DNA of 64,000 nt from an uncultured Propionibacteriaceae bacterium (GTDB lineage: Bacteria > Actinomycetota > Actinomycetes > Propionibacteriales > Propionibacteriaceae), in NCBI GenBank assembly GCA_937926975.1, contig CALBCJ010000012.1, forward strand, positions 62,001 to 126,000, in the 5' to 3' direction. The notes under the pieces are model-generated. The model saw only the letters and a list, made by a program, of their open reading frames with translations, searched no databases and was not told the origin of the DNA. The position numbers were made by a program, and so were the translations under genes. Positions within the stretch are counted from its first letter, which is position 1; every line of letters starts with the position of its first letter. This document shows, one piece after another, positions 38,766 through 46,780 of this stretch.

Positions 38766-40265
38766 ATGAAGAATGCCTGTGCCCTGCTGTGGACCCTGCT
38801 CGGGGTGCTGGGGCTGGTCGTGACTGGGTGCAGCCCCGCCACCCCGGCCCCTGCGCCGGTGCTGCCCAGCAGCATCACCCCCACTCCCCGGGAGTTCACG
38901 GTCGCGATGACCGAGCGGCCGACGACCTTCGACCCGGTCGCGGTGACCGACACCATCGGCGCGGTCATGGTGCAGTCGCTGTTCCAGCGCCTGCTGTCGC
39001 TGGACCCAGGCCGAACCGCCCTCAAGCCCGACGCGGCTCAGGAGTGCCGGTTCACCTCGCAGCTGGTGTACGAGTGCACTCTCAGGGAGGGACTGCGGTT
39101 CAGCAACGCCGACAGCCTGACCAGCAGCGACGTCCAGTTCAGCATCACCCGGGCGCTGCGGCTGGGGGTGGCCGGGTCCTCGGCCCGCCAGCTGCAGGCG
39201 CTGGACCACATCGAGACGCCCGACCCGCTGACGGTCCGGTTCCACCTGGCCTGGCCCGACTCCCAGTTTGGCTACGCCCTGGCCAGCCCGGCCGCCAGCA
39301 TCGTCGACGAGTCCGTGTACGATCCGGACGCGCTGCGCACACCCGCCCAGGTCACTGTCGGCTCCGGGCCGCTGTGGCTGGGGACCTCGACCGCCGAGCA
39401 GATGGTGCTGCGTCGCCACGGCGCGTACCGGGGCATCACCCCGGCGGCGCAGGAAGTGATGGTGGTGAAGTACTTCCCGGACTCGACCTCGATCGAGGAG
39501 GCGATGCGGACCGCCAGCGTCGACGTGGTCTGGCGCGGGCTGAACGCGGCGGCGCTGCGGCGCTTCGACGACCAGATCCGCGCCTCTGGCTCACAGACCA
39601 CCGACGCCGGGTACCGCCGCGAGACCCTGCCCGGGAGCCGGGTCCACCGGCTGTCCTGGTCGACCAGCTCGGGGTACCGGCTGGACGCCGGGCTGCGTAA
39701 CGCGGTCAGCGCCGCGATGCAGGAGGACCGGACCCTGGACTCGATCATCCCGCACGGAGTCGAGGGCAGCGTCGCCACGTACAGCCTGGGTGGCATCCCC
39801 ACCATCGCGCCCCGGACCGGGGACCGGCCCCGGCTGACCCTGAGCTACCAGTCGACCGTGGTGGGGGAGCGCGAGATCGCCCGCGACATCCGCGACCGGA
39901 TCGAGCAGACCGCCGTGACCAGTGTCCAGCTCACCCCCGACACCCCGACCGCGGACCTGATCCTGCACAACGACAAGGCCTGGACCGCAACGCCGTTCGC
40001 CTGGCTGCAGCTGTACCGGGACACCCCGCTGCCAGGGAGCCAGGAGAAGGTGAACGGGCTGGAGGTGCTGGCGCGGACCACCACCGACCCGGCGCAGCGG
40101 GAGGCCGCGCTGACCGAGCTGCAGAAGCAGGCCGCCGCCGACGCGGTGGTGCTGCCGATCCAGCAGGCCGACGACGACCTCTTCCTGCTGGGCGGCACCC
40201 AGCTGCGTGACCCGCGCTACGGCCCAGGCTGGCAGCTGGGCCTGTGGGCACTCGGAAAGGCATGA
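38766..40265 (+). CDS. Solute-binding lipoprotein (oligopeptide/nickel ABC type)
   Basis: A 499-residue SBP family 5 protein. The N-terminus is a lipoprotein signal (MKNACALLWTLLGVLGLVV then TGC as lipobox), so it is anchored outside the membrane. Family motifs include FTVAMTERPTTFDPVAV, QSLFQRLLSLDPG, YECTLREGLRFSNADSLTSS (a strong family signature), LGVAGSSARQL and a C-terminal LPIQQADDDLFL. A near-leaderless promoter (CAGAAT at 38751-38756) precedes ATG 38766. No permease or ATPase gene is adjacent: trmI starts one base after its stop. The ligand is unknown, and the missing partners may be encoded elsewhere. Confidence 0.88.
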   Translation: MKNACALLWTLLGVLGLVVTGCSPATPAPAPVLPSSITPTPREFTVAMTERPTTFDPVAVTDTIGAVMVQSLFQRLLSLDPGRTALKPDAAQECRFTSQLVYECTLREGLRFSNADSLTSSDVQFSITRALRLGVAGSSARQLQALDHIETPDPLTVRFHLAWPDSQFGYALASPAASIVDESVYDPDALRTPAQVTVGSGPLWLGTSTAEQMVLRRHGAYRGITPAAQEVMVVKYFPDSTSIEEAMRTASVDVVWRGLNAAALRRFDDQIRASGSQTTDAGYRRETLPGSRVHRLSWSTSSGYRLDAGLRNAVSAAMQEDRTLDSIIPHGVEGSVATYSLGGIPTIAPRTGDRPRLTLSYQSTVVGEREIARDIRDRIEQTAVTSVQLTPDTPTADLILHNDKAWTATPFAWLQLYRDTPLPGSQEKVNGLEVLARTTTDPAQREAALTELQKQAAADAVVLPIQQADDDLFLLGGTQLRDPRYGPGWQLGLWALGKA

Positions 40266-40266
40266 G

Positions 40267-41181
40267 ATGAGCGAGATCAGCGAGCGGCCCTGGTCCGGGG
40301 TCCGCAGCGGGCCACTGGTAGCCGGGGAGCGAGTCTCCCTGTTCGACCCGAAAGGCCGGCGGCACTCGATCCGCCTCACGCCGGGCGCGGTCTTCCACAC
40401 CACCCGGGGCGGGATCTTTCACGACGAGCTGATCGGCGGCCCAGACGGGGTCGTGGTGCACTCCGCCTCCGGCGTCGCCTACCTGGCGCTGCGGCCGCTG
40501 CTGGAGGAGCACACCGTCTCGATGCCCCGCGGGGCTGCAGTGGTGTACCCGAAGGACGCCGCCCAGATCCTGATGTACACCGACATCTTCCCCGGTGCCC
40601 GGGTGCTGGAGGCCGGGGTCGGCTCGGGGGCCCTGTCGCTGTCGCTGCTGCGAGCGGTCGGTCCGGCCGGGCGGCTCTACTCGTACGAGCGCCGCGCCGA
40701 CTTCGCCGACATCGCCCGCGCCAACGTGGACGCCTTCTTCGGGGCGCGGCACCCGGCCTGGGAAGTCCGGGTCGCAGACCTGGTCGAGGAGATCGGCCCG
40801 GAACGGGTGGACCGGGCAGTGCTCGACATGCTGGCGCCCTGGGAGTGCGTCGACGCAGTCGGTGAGGTGCTCGAGCCAGGTGGGGTTCTGTGCTGCTACG
40901 TCGCCACCACCACCCAGCTGGGGCGGACCATGGACACCCTGCGGGCCCACCGGGGCTGGCTGGAGCCGAGGGCGGTGGAGGTCAGCGTACGCCAGTGGCA
41001 CGCCGAAGGACTCGCCGTCCGGCCAGGTCACGGCAGCACCGGCCACACCGGCTTCCTGATCCACACCCGGCGGCTCGCTCCGGGGGTCGAGGCACCGCTT
41101 CGGCGGCGCCGGCCCGCGCCGGGCGCGTACGGACCGGACTATGCCGGCCCCCGGCCGCCGGGAGTCGACGCCGCGGAGTAG
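40267..41181 (+). CDS. trmI: tRNA (adenine-N1)-methyltransferase TrmI
   Basis: TrmI methylates A58 in the T loop of tRNAs using SAM. The 304-residue protein has the N-terminal beta domain (GPLVAGERVSLFDPKGRRHS, GGIFHDELIG), the linker TVSMPRGAAVVYPKDAAQIL, the SAM motif VLEAGVGSGALSLSLLRAV, motif YSYERRADF, the DMLAPWECVD catalytic stretch and the C-terminal RQWHAEGLAVRPGHGSTGHTGF, shown here in parts (RQWHAEGLAVRPG, TGHTGFLIHTRR). ATG 40267 lies one base past the preceding stop; an upstream in-frame GTG inside the lipoprotein gene was rejected. In many actinobacteria trmI neighbours proteasome genes; none are here. Confidence 0.94.
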   Translation: MSEISERPWSGVRSGPLVAGERVSLFDPKGRRHSIRLTPGAVFHTTRGGIFHDELIGGPDGVVVHSASGVAYLALRPLLEEHTVSMPRGAAVVYPKDAAQILMYTDIFPGARVLEAGVGSGALSLSLLRAVGPAGRLYSYERRADFADIARANVDAFFGARHPAWEVRVADLVEEIGPERVDRAVLDMLAPWECVDAVGEVLEPGGVLCCYVATTTQLGRTMDTLRAHRGWLEPRAVEVSVRQWHAEGLAVRPGHGSTGHTGFLIHTRRLAPGVEAPLRRRRPAPGAYGPDYAGPRPPGVDAAE

Positions 41182-41191
41182 CCGGGGCGAC

Positions 41192-41209
41192 CAGGTCGGA
41201 GACGACCTG
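41192..41209. terminator. Small bidirectional hairpin between trmI and DUF3054
   Basis: CAGGTCG and CGACCTG pair around the tetraloop GAGA, between the convergent ends of trmI and the DUF3054 gene. The 7-bp stem is short but well placed. Confidence 0.5.
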
Positions 41210-41216
41210 TGCGGGG

Positions 41217-41588
41217 CTAGCTCGCCGCCTGGGGCTGCCGACGGCCCAGGCGGGCGACCGCGAAGCGCCAGCCCAGAAAGAACAGGGCCAGCCCGACCGC
41301 CGCAGCGATCACGAACGGCAGCCGGGCGGTACTGCCACTGACCGTCACCCGCAGCAGCATCCCGACCACCAGGGTCGACAGCCACACCACGACCCCGCTG
41401 CGCACCCAGGACTGCCGCAGGAAGACCCAGGCCACCGTGGACCCGAGCAGTGTGCCGACCAGGAACGGCCAGGCCGTGACAGCGACCGCCTGGGGCGCCA
41501 GCGAGCCGCCGTGAACCAGGCGCCCCAGAAGAGCGAAGACCACCGCGACCAGGGAGTCCACGACAGTCACCCAGGGAGGACGAAGCAT
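41217..41588 (-). CDS. DUF3054 family membrane protein
   Basis: A 123-residue integral membrane protein with four predicted helices (VTVVDSLVAVVFALLGRLVH, VTAWPFLVGTLLGSTVAWVF, VVVWLSTLVVGMLLRVTV, FVIAAAVGLALFFLGWRFAV), matching the DUF3054 pattern common in actinobacteria; function unknown. ATG 41588. The upstream region on this strand contains a perfect TATAAT (41730-41735) that could drive it with a ~140-base leader. An 18-bp stretch within the gene (41426-41443) recurs twice in that upstream region. Confidence 0.85.
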   Translation of the reverse strand: MLRPPWVTVVDSLVAVVFALLGRLVHGGSLAPQAVAVTAWPFLVGTLLGSTVAWVFLRQSWVRSGVVVWLSTLVVGMLLRVTVSGSTARLPFVIAAAVGLALFFLGWRFAVARLGRRQPQAAS

Positions 41589-41696
41589 GCGTCGACCCTA
41601 GTGGAAGCCAACCTCCTGAGCGCTGCAGCAGCGCCGAGCTGAGGACCTCGAGCCCCCCGAAGGCCGCTGCGGTGCCGGTCCTGCCGGTTCCAGCCG

Positions 41697-41787
41697 GTAC
41701 GCCCCAGGCCACCGTGGACCAGGCAGCGCATTATATGCGTTTTCGTGAAACTTCTCCGTACGCCCCAGGCCACCGTGGACCAGGCAG
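41697..41787. repeat. 30-bp direct repeat flanking an AT-rich island
   Basis: Two identical 30-bp copies (41697-41726 and 41758-41787) are separated by 31 bases. The spacer is unusually AT-rich for this DNA and holds the inverted repeat CGCAT-TAT-ATGCG (41727-41739) with a perfect TATAAT on the minus strand. The 18-bp core CCCAGGCCACCGTGGACC also occurs inside the DUF3054 gene at 41426-41443. The 282-base interval 41589-41870 holds no other convincing gene. Confidence 0.85.
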
Positions 41788-41870
41788 GGACCAGGCAGCC
41801 AGGTCGCGGAACAGGTCCGGGCCGGCGCGTCTGCCCCAGTACGCTGGCCGGCGGTCTGCGAGAGGAAGAG

Positions 41871-42926
41871 ATGGGCACGTCGGTGGTCGTGGTCGGCGCC
41901 GGACTGGTGGGGGCGTCGGTCGCGATCGCGCTGACCGCGGCCGGGCGGCAGGTCTACCTGCGTGACCAGGTCCCGGCCCATGCCCAGGTGGCGGCCAGCC
42001 TGGGCGGGGGCAGCACCGAGGACCCGGACCCGGCGCAGGTGGGCCTGTGCGTGGTGGCGGTGCCGCCGACGGTGATCGCGACGGTGGTCGCAGACGCGCT
42101 GGAGCGCTACCCGGCCGCGGTGGTGACCGATGTCGGCTCGGTCAAGGACGCGGTCCTGGCCGAGCTGCAGCAGACCGGGGCCGACCTGGCGCGGTACCTC
42201 GGGTCGCACCCGATGGCCGGCTCGCAGCACGCCGGCCCGCTGACTGCCCGGGGTGACCTGTTCCAGGACCGGACCTGGGTGCTGTGCCCCCACCCGGGCT
42301 CCAGCCCGCAGGCGCTGGCCCAGGTCGAGCAGCTGGCCCGTACCTGTGGCGCCCGCTGCGTCACGATGGCCCCGGCCGACCACGACCTGGCCGTGGCCCG
42401 GGTGTCGCACCTGCCGCAGCTGATGTCGACCCTGACCGCCGGGCGGCTGCTGCAGGTGCCTCGGGAGCACCTGCGCCTGGCCGGGCAGGGGATCCGTGAC
42501 GTGACCCGGACCGCGGGCTCGGACCCGGGCCTGTGGCGCCAGATCGTGACGGCCAACGCGGCCGCCGTACGGGCCGAGCTGGCCGCCGTGCACCAGCAGA
42601 TGGGCGAGCTGCTGGAGGCTCTCGACGACCCGGACCAGGTGGAGCAGGTGCTGGCCCGGGGCCGGGCTGGGACCCGGGTGCTGCCCGGCAAGCACGGACA
42701 GGTGGCGGCTGACTACGCCCAGGTCGTCGTGGAGATCCCCGACACCCCCGGTGCCCTGGCCCGGCTGTTCAGCCAGGTCGGCGCCGCCGGGGTGAACGTC
42801 GAGGACCTGGCGATCGAGCACGACGAGGCCCGCGAGGTCGGCTTCCTGGCGGTCTCGGTCGCGCCGCAGCAGGTTCCGGAGCTGGAGCAGGCGATGCGGG
42901 ACGCCGGCTGGGTGCTGCGGGCCTGA
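41871..42926 (+). CDS. tyrA: Prephenate dehydrogenase with ACT domain
   Basis: TyrA oxidatively decarboxylates prephenate to 4-hydroxyphenylpyruvate on the way to tyrosine. The 351-residue protein has an NAD-binding start SVVVVGAGLVGASVAIALT, CVVAVPPTVIATVV, TDVGSVKDAVL, the substrate segment LGSHPMAGSQHAGPL, and a helical domain with VSHLPQLMS. From ~265 an ACT domain (VVVEIPDTPGALARLFSQVG, then GVNVEDLAIEH) suggests feedback inhibition by tyrosine. ATG 41871 follows AGAGGAAGAG; the frame extends upstream to 41745 through the repeats, but that part is not conserved-looking. First of tyrA-cmk-der. Confidence 0.94.
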   Translation: MGTSVVVVGAGLVGASVAIALTAAGRQVYLRDQVPAHAQVAASLGGGSTEDPDPAQVGLCVVAVPPTVIATVVADALERYPAAVVTDVGSVKDAVLAELQQTGADLARYLGSHPMAGSQHAGPLTARGDLFQDRTWVLCPHPGSSPQALAQVEQLARTCGARCVTMAPADHDLAVARVSHLPQLMSTLTAGRLLQVPREHLRLAGQGIRDVTRTAGSDPGLWRQIVTANAAAVRAELAAVHQQMGELLEALDDPDQVEQVLARGRAGTRVLPGKHGQVAADYAQVVVEIPDTPGALARLFSQVGAAGVNVEDLAIEHDEAREVGFLAVSVAPQQVPELEQAMRDAGWVLRA

Positions 42927-42943
42927 GCTGGTTGGATGGCGCC

Positions 42944-43618
42944 ATGGTGAGCAGCAACATCGCGATCGACGGGCCGTCTGGCTCGGGCAAGTCCAGCACC
43001 GCCCGGCTGGTGGCCCAGCGGCTCGGCTTCCGCTACCTCGACACCGGCGCCATGTACCGAGGGGTGGCGGTGGCCTGCCTGAAGGCCGGGGTCGACCGCG
43101 GTGACGCCGCCGCGATCACCCAGGTCTGCCGGGCCGTACGGCTGGAGCTGACCACCGGCAGCGGGCCGCAGCGGCTGCTCGTGGACGGGGTCGACCAGAC
43201 CGCCCGGATCCGGGAGCCGGAGGTCTCCGCCTGGGTCAGCGCGGTGGCCACCAACCCGGACTGCCGCGCCGAGCTGGTCCGGCGCCAGCAGCAGCTCATC
43301 GCCGCCGGACGCTTCGTGCTGGAGGGCCGCGACACCACCACCGTGGTCGCCCCGGACGCCGCGCTGCGGGTGCTGCTGCTGGCCGACCCGCAGCGCCGGA
43401 TGGCCCGCCGCAGCGCCGAGCTCGGGGGTGCGCTGGACCAGGCCGCGCTGCGCGACCAGACCCTGCGCCGGGACCGGGACGACTCCGCCCTGGTGAACTT
43501 CACCGAGCCCGCCGAGGGGGTAGTCGTGGTCGACTCCACCGACCTCAGCCTGGAGCAGGTGGTGGAGCGGGTGCTGGCGCTGGCCGCGGCGGCCGGGCTG
43601 ACCGCGTCGCTAGACTGA
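42944..43618 (+). CDS. cmk: Cytidylate kinase
   Basis: Cmk phosphorylates CMP and dCMP. The 224-residue protein starts SSNIAIDGPSGSGKSSTARL (P-loop), then FRYLDTGAMYRG for CMP binding, VDGVDQTARIREPEV, VLEGRDTTTVVAPDA and the lid RRMARRSAEL with RDRDDSALVNF. ATG 42944 is chosen over TTG 42932; TTGGAT six bases upstream of that ATG may be a weak leaderless -10. It lies 17 bases after tyrA and 26 before der, the order seen in many actinobacteria. Confidence 0.96.
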   Translation: MVSSNIAIDGPSGSGKSSTARLVAQRLGFRYLDTGAMYRGVAVACLKAGVDRGDAAAITQVCRAVRLELTTGSGPQRLLVDGVDQTARIREPEVSAWVSAVATNPDCRAELVRRQQQLIAAGRFVLEGRDTTTVVAPDAALRVLLLADPQRRMARRSAELGGALDQAALRDQTLRRDRDDSALVNFTEPAEGVVVVDSTDLSLEQVVERVLALAAAAGLTASLD

Positions 43619-43644
43619 CCCGTCAGCCCTAGCGAGGAGGCCCC

Positions 43645-44970
43645 ATGCCCGAAACCACCGGACGGCCGGTGCTGGCCGTGGTCGGTCGGCCGAACGTGGG
43701 CAAGTCGACCCTGGTGAACCGGATCCTGGGCCGGCGCGAGGCCGTAGTCCAGGACGTCCCCGGGGTGACCCGGGACCGGGTCTCCTACGACGCGGAGTGG
43801 TCGGGACGCGAGCTCGTGGTCGTCGACACCGGCGGCTGGCAGTCCGACGCCCGCGGGATGGCGGCCCAGATCGCCGAGCAGGCCGAGATCGCGGTCGCGG
43901 CGGCGGACGCGGTGCTGCTGGTCGTCGACGCCACGGTCGGCACGACCGACGAGGACCAGGCCGTGGTGGAGGTGCTGCGTCGCAGCCGCAAGCCGGTGGT
44001 GCTGGCCGCGAACAAGGTCGACGACGTGCGGACCGAGGCCGAGGCGGCGGCGATGTGGAACCTCGGCCTGGGGGAGCCGCACCCGGTGTCGGCCCTGCAC
44101 GGCCGCGGCTCGGGCGACCTGCTGGACGCGGTGCTGGCGGTTCTGCCGAGAGCCGAGACCGAGAGCGAGGTGCGCACCGGCCCGCGCCGGGTCGCGATCG
44201 TCGGGCGGCCCAATGCCGGCAAGTCGTCACTGCTGAACCGGCTGGCCGGGTCGGAGCGGTCGGTGGTCGACAGCGTCGCGGGAACCACGGTCGACCCGGT
44301 CGACGAGCTGGTCCAGCTCGGGGAGACCACGTACCAGCTCGTGGACACCGCCGGGATCCGGCGCCGGGTCAAGGAGGCCAGCGGGCACGAGTACTACGCC
44401 TTCCTGCGGACTCAGTCGGCGATCGAGCGGGCTGAGGTCTGCGTGGTGGTGGTCGACGCCTCGCAGCCGGTCACCGAGCAGGACCTGCGGATCCTCAACC
44501 TGGTCGAGCAGGCCGGGCGGGCGATGGTGATCGCGTACAACAAGTGGGACCTCACCGATGAGGAGCGCCGCCGCTACCTCGACCGAGAGCGGGAGCGCGA
44601 CCTGGGCCATGTCGCCTGGGCGCCCACGGTCAACATCTCGGCCCTCACTGGACGCAACGTGTCCAAGCTGGCCCGAGGCCTCCAGGAGGCTCTGGCCGGC
44701 TGGGAGACCCGGGTCTCGACCGGCAGGCTCAACGCCTTCCTGGGGCGGGTCTCAGCGGCCCACCCGCACCCGGTCCGGGGCGGCAAGCAGCCGCGGATCC
44801 TGTTCGGCACCCAGGCTCACGCCTGCCCGCCGACGTTCGCGCTGTTCACCTCCGGGCAGATGGACGCCCCGTACCTGAGGTTCATCGAGCGGCGGCTGCG
44901 GGAGGACTTTGGCTTCCGGGGCAGCCCGGTCCACGTCGAGGTCCGGGCCCGGGAGAAGCGCTCCCGCTGA
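43645..44970 (+). CDS. der: Ribosome assembly GTPase Der (EngA)
   Basis: Der is a double GTPase required for 50S ribosome maturation. The 441-residue protein has two G domains: the first with GRPNVGKSTLVNRILG, DVPGVTRDRVSY, DTGGW and NKVD; the second with GRPNAGKSSLLNRLAG, SVAGTTVDPVDE, DTAGIRRR and YNKWDL; and a C-terminal KH-like domain (FLGRVSAAHPHPVRGGKQPR). ATG 43645 follows GAGGAGG. A hairpin at 44981-45012 ends the tyrA-cmk-der unit. Confidence 0.97.
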   Translation: MPETTGRPVLAVVGRPNVGKSTLVNRILGRREAVVQDVPGVTRDRVSYDAEWSGRELVVVDTGGWQSDARGMAAQIAEQAEIAVAAADAVLLVVDATVGTTDEDQAVVEVLRRSRKPVVLAANKVDDVRTEAEAAAMWNLGLGEPHPVSALHGRGSGDLLDAVLAVLPRAETESEVRTGPRRVAIVGRPNAGKSSLLNRLAGSERSVVDSVAGTTVDPVDELVQLGETTYQLVDTAGIRRRVKEASGHEYYAFLRTQSAIERAEVCVVVVDASQPVTEQDLRILNLVEQAGRAMVIAYNKWDLTDEERRRYLDRERERDLGHVAWAPTVNISALTGRNVSKLARGLQEALAGWETRVSTGRLNAFLGRVSAAHPHPVRGGKQPRILFGTQAHACPPTFALFTSGQMDAPYLRFIERRLREDFGFRGSPVHVEVRAREKRSR

Positions 44971-44980
44971 CCCCGCACCC

Positions 44981-45012
44981 GCAGGACCGCTGCGGCGCTG
45001 AGCCGGTCCTGC
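44981..45012. terminator. Bidirectional hairpin after der
   Basis: GCAGGACCG (44981-44989) pairs with CGGTCCTGC (45004-45012) with a 14-base loop, between the convergent der and phosphodiester glycosidase genes. Confidence 0.6.
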
Positions 45013-45029
45013 CGCTCAGGCCGGGTGGG

Positions 45030-45836
45030 TCACCGGGGCAGCGCCTGCACCACCAGCGGCAGCGGGCTGAGCGCCGGCACGGTCCGGCGTACGGCGGGGG
45101 AGCGGACCGCGATCCCGGTCGAGCCTCCGCCGTCCAGGTTGAGCGCCTGGGTGACCTCCAAGCCGCTGCCGAGGAGCCAGGCACCGGTCTCGGTGAGGGT
45201 GATCGGGTCGGTCACCGCGATCACCAGCAGCTGTCCAGACCGGGTGGTCCCCACCACGGTCCGGCGGGCCCGCTCTCGGTTGTCGTCGGGAAGGGCGGGG
45301 GCAGCGCCGTCGATCACCAGCATCGGGTGGCACTGGATGGCGGTCTGGAGCCTCTCTGCAGCCTGGTAGGGGTGAACGCGCAGCGACCGGACTGTGACCT
45401 CGCCCGATGCGGTGGCCGCCAGCATCCCGCCGAAACCGCGGTACGACCGGCCGCTGCTGGTGCCGTCGACGACCACCAGCCCCAGCGCGGTCGCCTCCGG
45501 GGTGAAGTAGCCGCCGTTGACGGTGACCAGCGCCTCCGGCGCGGCATCGGCCCAGCGGTCGAGGAACTGGGCCTGCCCTGGGGTGTACGCGACCTGCAGC
45601 CGGACCTGGGCCGGGTCGAGGCGGACCACGGTCGCGGCCACCTGCCGTCCGGACAGGTCCACCTTCAGGTCCCGCAGCTCCACCCCGGCAGCCACCTCCT
45701 GCCAGCCAGCCGGAGCCGTTGTCGGGGTGGCTGTCGCCGCCACCGGGGCTGGGCTCGACGGGGAGGGAGCCGCTGGTGCCGGCTGCCCGCAGCCAGCCAG
45801 CAGCAGGAGCACCCCAGCCAGGCTCACCGCACGCAC
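45030..45836 (-). CDS. Phosphodiester glycosidase (NAGPA) family lipoprotein
   Basis: A 268-residue exported protein. It starts VRAVSLAGVLLLLAGCG, a short signal with lipobox LAGC, followed by a Pro/Ala/Ser/Thr linker. The mature domain has NAGPA (DUF2233) features: TVNGGYFTPEATALGLVV, SYRGFGGMLA, CHPMLVIDG, RTVVGTTRSGQLLVIAV and the C-terminal ALNLDGGGSTGIAV. The family hydrolyses sugar-phosphodiester linkages, such as those capping glycans; here perhaps in wall polymer turnover. GTG 45836 lies six bases after a TATTCT box, so I prefer it to the upstream start that would overlap the tRNA gene. Confidence 0.87.
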   Translation of the reverse strand: MRAVSLAGVLLLLAGCGQPAPAAPSPSSPAPVAATATPTTAPAGWQEVAAGVELRDLKVDLSGRQVAATVVRLDPAQVRLQVAYTPGQAQFLDRWADAAPEALVTVNGGYFTPEATALGLVVVDGTSSGRSYRGFGGMLAATASGEVTVRSLRVHPYQAAERLQTAIQCHPMLVIDGAAPALPDDNRERARRTVVGTTRSGQLLVIAVTDPITLTETGAWLLGSGLEVTQALNLDGGGSTGIAVRSPAVRRTVPALSPLPLVVQALPR

Positions 45837-45842
45837 GGCGCG

Positions 45843-45848
45843 AGAATA
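45843..45848 (-). promoter_or_regulatory. -10 box for leaderless phosphodiester glycosidase gene
   Basis: TATTCT on the minus strand, six bases before GTG 45836, predicts a leaderless transcript and sets the start codon. Confidence 0.55.
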
Positions 45849-45948
45849 GCCCGCCGCAGCACTGGGTTGAGCGGCCTGGGCCCAGGCGTAGTAGAGTGTC
45901 GCCTCGGCGCCCCCGGGGCGCCCGCGGAGCACGTGAACAACTGGAGAA

Positions 45949-46022
<74 letters not shown>

Positions 46023-46081
46023 CAAGAGGCTCTGAGAGCCGTCCGGACTCCCCCACCCGCTCCTTGCTGCTGTCGAGCACC

Positions 46082-46576
46082 TCACGACTGCTCTGGTGGA
46101 ACCGGGTCGGCGCTGGCTGCTCCCCGGCGAGCCAGGACTGCGCGCCAGGCCTGGGGCAGCGGCTGGAGGCACCCCAGGGCAGCAGGGGACATGGCTGCCA
46201 GCATCACCAGGGATCCCAGCTGGTTGACGATGATGTGCCCCCCTGTGGTAGGGCGGGGCAAGCCGTAGCCCAGGAAGAGCAAGAAGACGAAGAACCCGCA
46301 GGCGGCGGCTGCGGCCCCCCGGGTGACCCGCCCACCGACCACCAGACCGGCCGCGACCGCGGCTTCGAGCACGGCTGTGACGACACTGAGCCAGCCGATC
46401 CGGGGCATCACCCAGCCCCGCCACAGGTCTGCCAGCGGACCCCACGCGGTGTCAGCAAAGGCCCCGTACGCCGCCGGGTCGAGGCGTCCCCAGACGAGGT
46501 GGATGACGCTGCCGGCGCCAAAGGCAACCACGAAGACCGTACGGGCGACGGTCGTCCAGACGGTCCAGGCCCTCAC
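46082..46576 (-). CDS. DoxX-like integral membrane protein
   Basis: A 164-residue membrane protein with about four helices: TVARTVFVVAFGAGSVIHLV, then IGWLSVVTAVLEAAVAAGLV, AAAAACGFFVFLLFLGYGL and NQLGSLVMLAAMSPAALG. The pattern and the segment HLVWGRLDPAAYGAFADTAW resemble the DoxX/DoxX-like family, often linked to redox or stress functions; the assignment is tentative. GTG 46576 overlaps the stop of the upstream tetR remnant (GTGA), indicating that the two were, or are, translated together. Confidence 0.68.
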   Translation of the reverse strand: MRAWTVWTTVARTVFVVAFGAGSVIHLVWGRLDPAAYGAFADTAWGPLADLWRGWVMPRIGWLSVVTAVLEAAVAAGLVVGGRVTRGAAAAACGFFVFLLFLGYGLPRPTTGGHIIVNQLGSLVMLAAMSPAALGCLQPLPQAWRAVLARRGAASADPVPPEQS

Positions 46577-46746
46577 CCTGACCTCTGGGCGGGCTGAGGC
46601 TCCACTGGCGACAGGCGAGCGGCGAAGACGGGCACGTGGCGTCGCAGGCGCCGGGCGCGGACCGAGGTCCCGTGGAAGCCCGCCTCGCCACCGTGCTGGA
46701 GCGCCGCGTCGAGAAGGTCGTCCCGGGTGGTCGTACGACGTGGCAC
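46573..46746 (-). pseudogene. Truncated TetR-family regulator remnant
   Basis: On the minus strand GTG 46746, preceded by GGAGGGG, encodes 57 residues. The first ~30 (TTRDDLLDAALQHGGEAGFH, then GTSVRA) are the N-terminal helices of a TetR-type DNA-binding domain. After that the sequence becomes an Arg/Pro-rich tail and stops at TGA 46573-46575, within the start of the DoxX-like gene. The rest of the HTH and the whole ligand domain are missing, so this is most likely a deletion remnant of a tetR gene that once formed an operon with the membrane gene. A TetR-like operator remains upstream. Confidence 0.6.
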
Positions 46747-46759
46747 CAGCCCCTCCTTC

Positions 46760-46780
46760 GGCTAATAACGATCGTTAGCC
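46760..46780. promoter_or_regulatory. TetR-type palindromic operator
   Basis: TAACGATCGTTA (46766-46777) is a perfect 12-bp palindrome, inside the larger symmetric context GGCTAA...TTAGCC. It lies just upstream of the ribosome binding site of the tetR remnant, where an autoregulated TetR gene would have its operator. Confidence 0.6.

Noticed and set aside
41697..41787. Two-repeat CRISPR-like arrangement
   Set aside because: Only two repeats, spacer not unique-looking but promoter-like, and no cas genes in the window.
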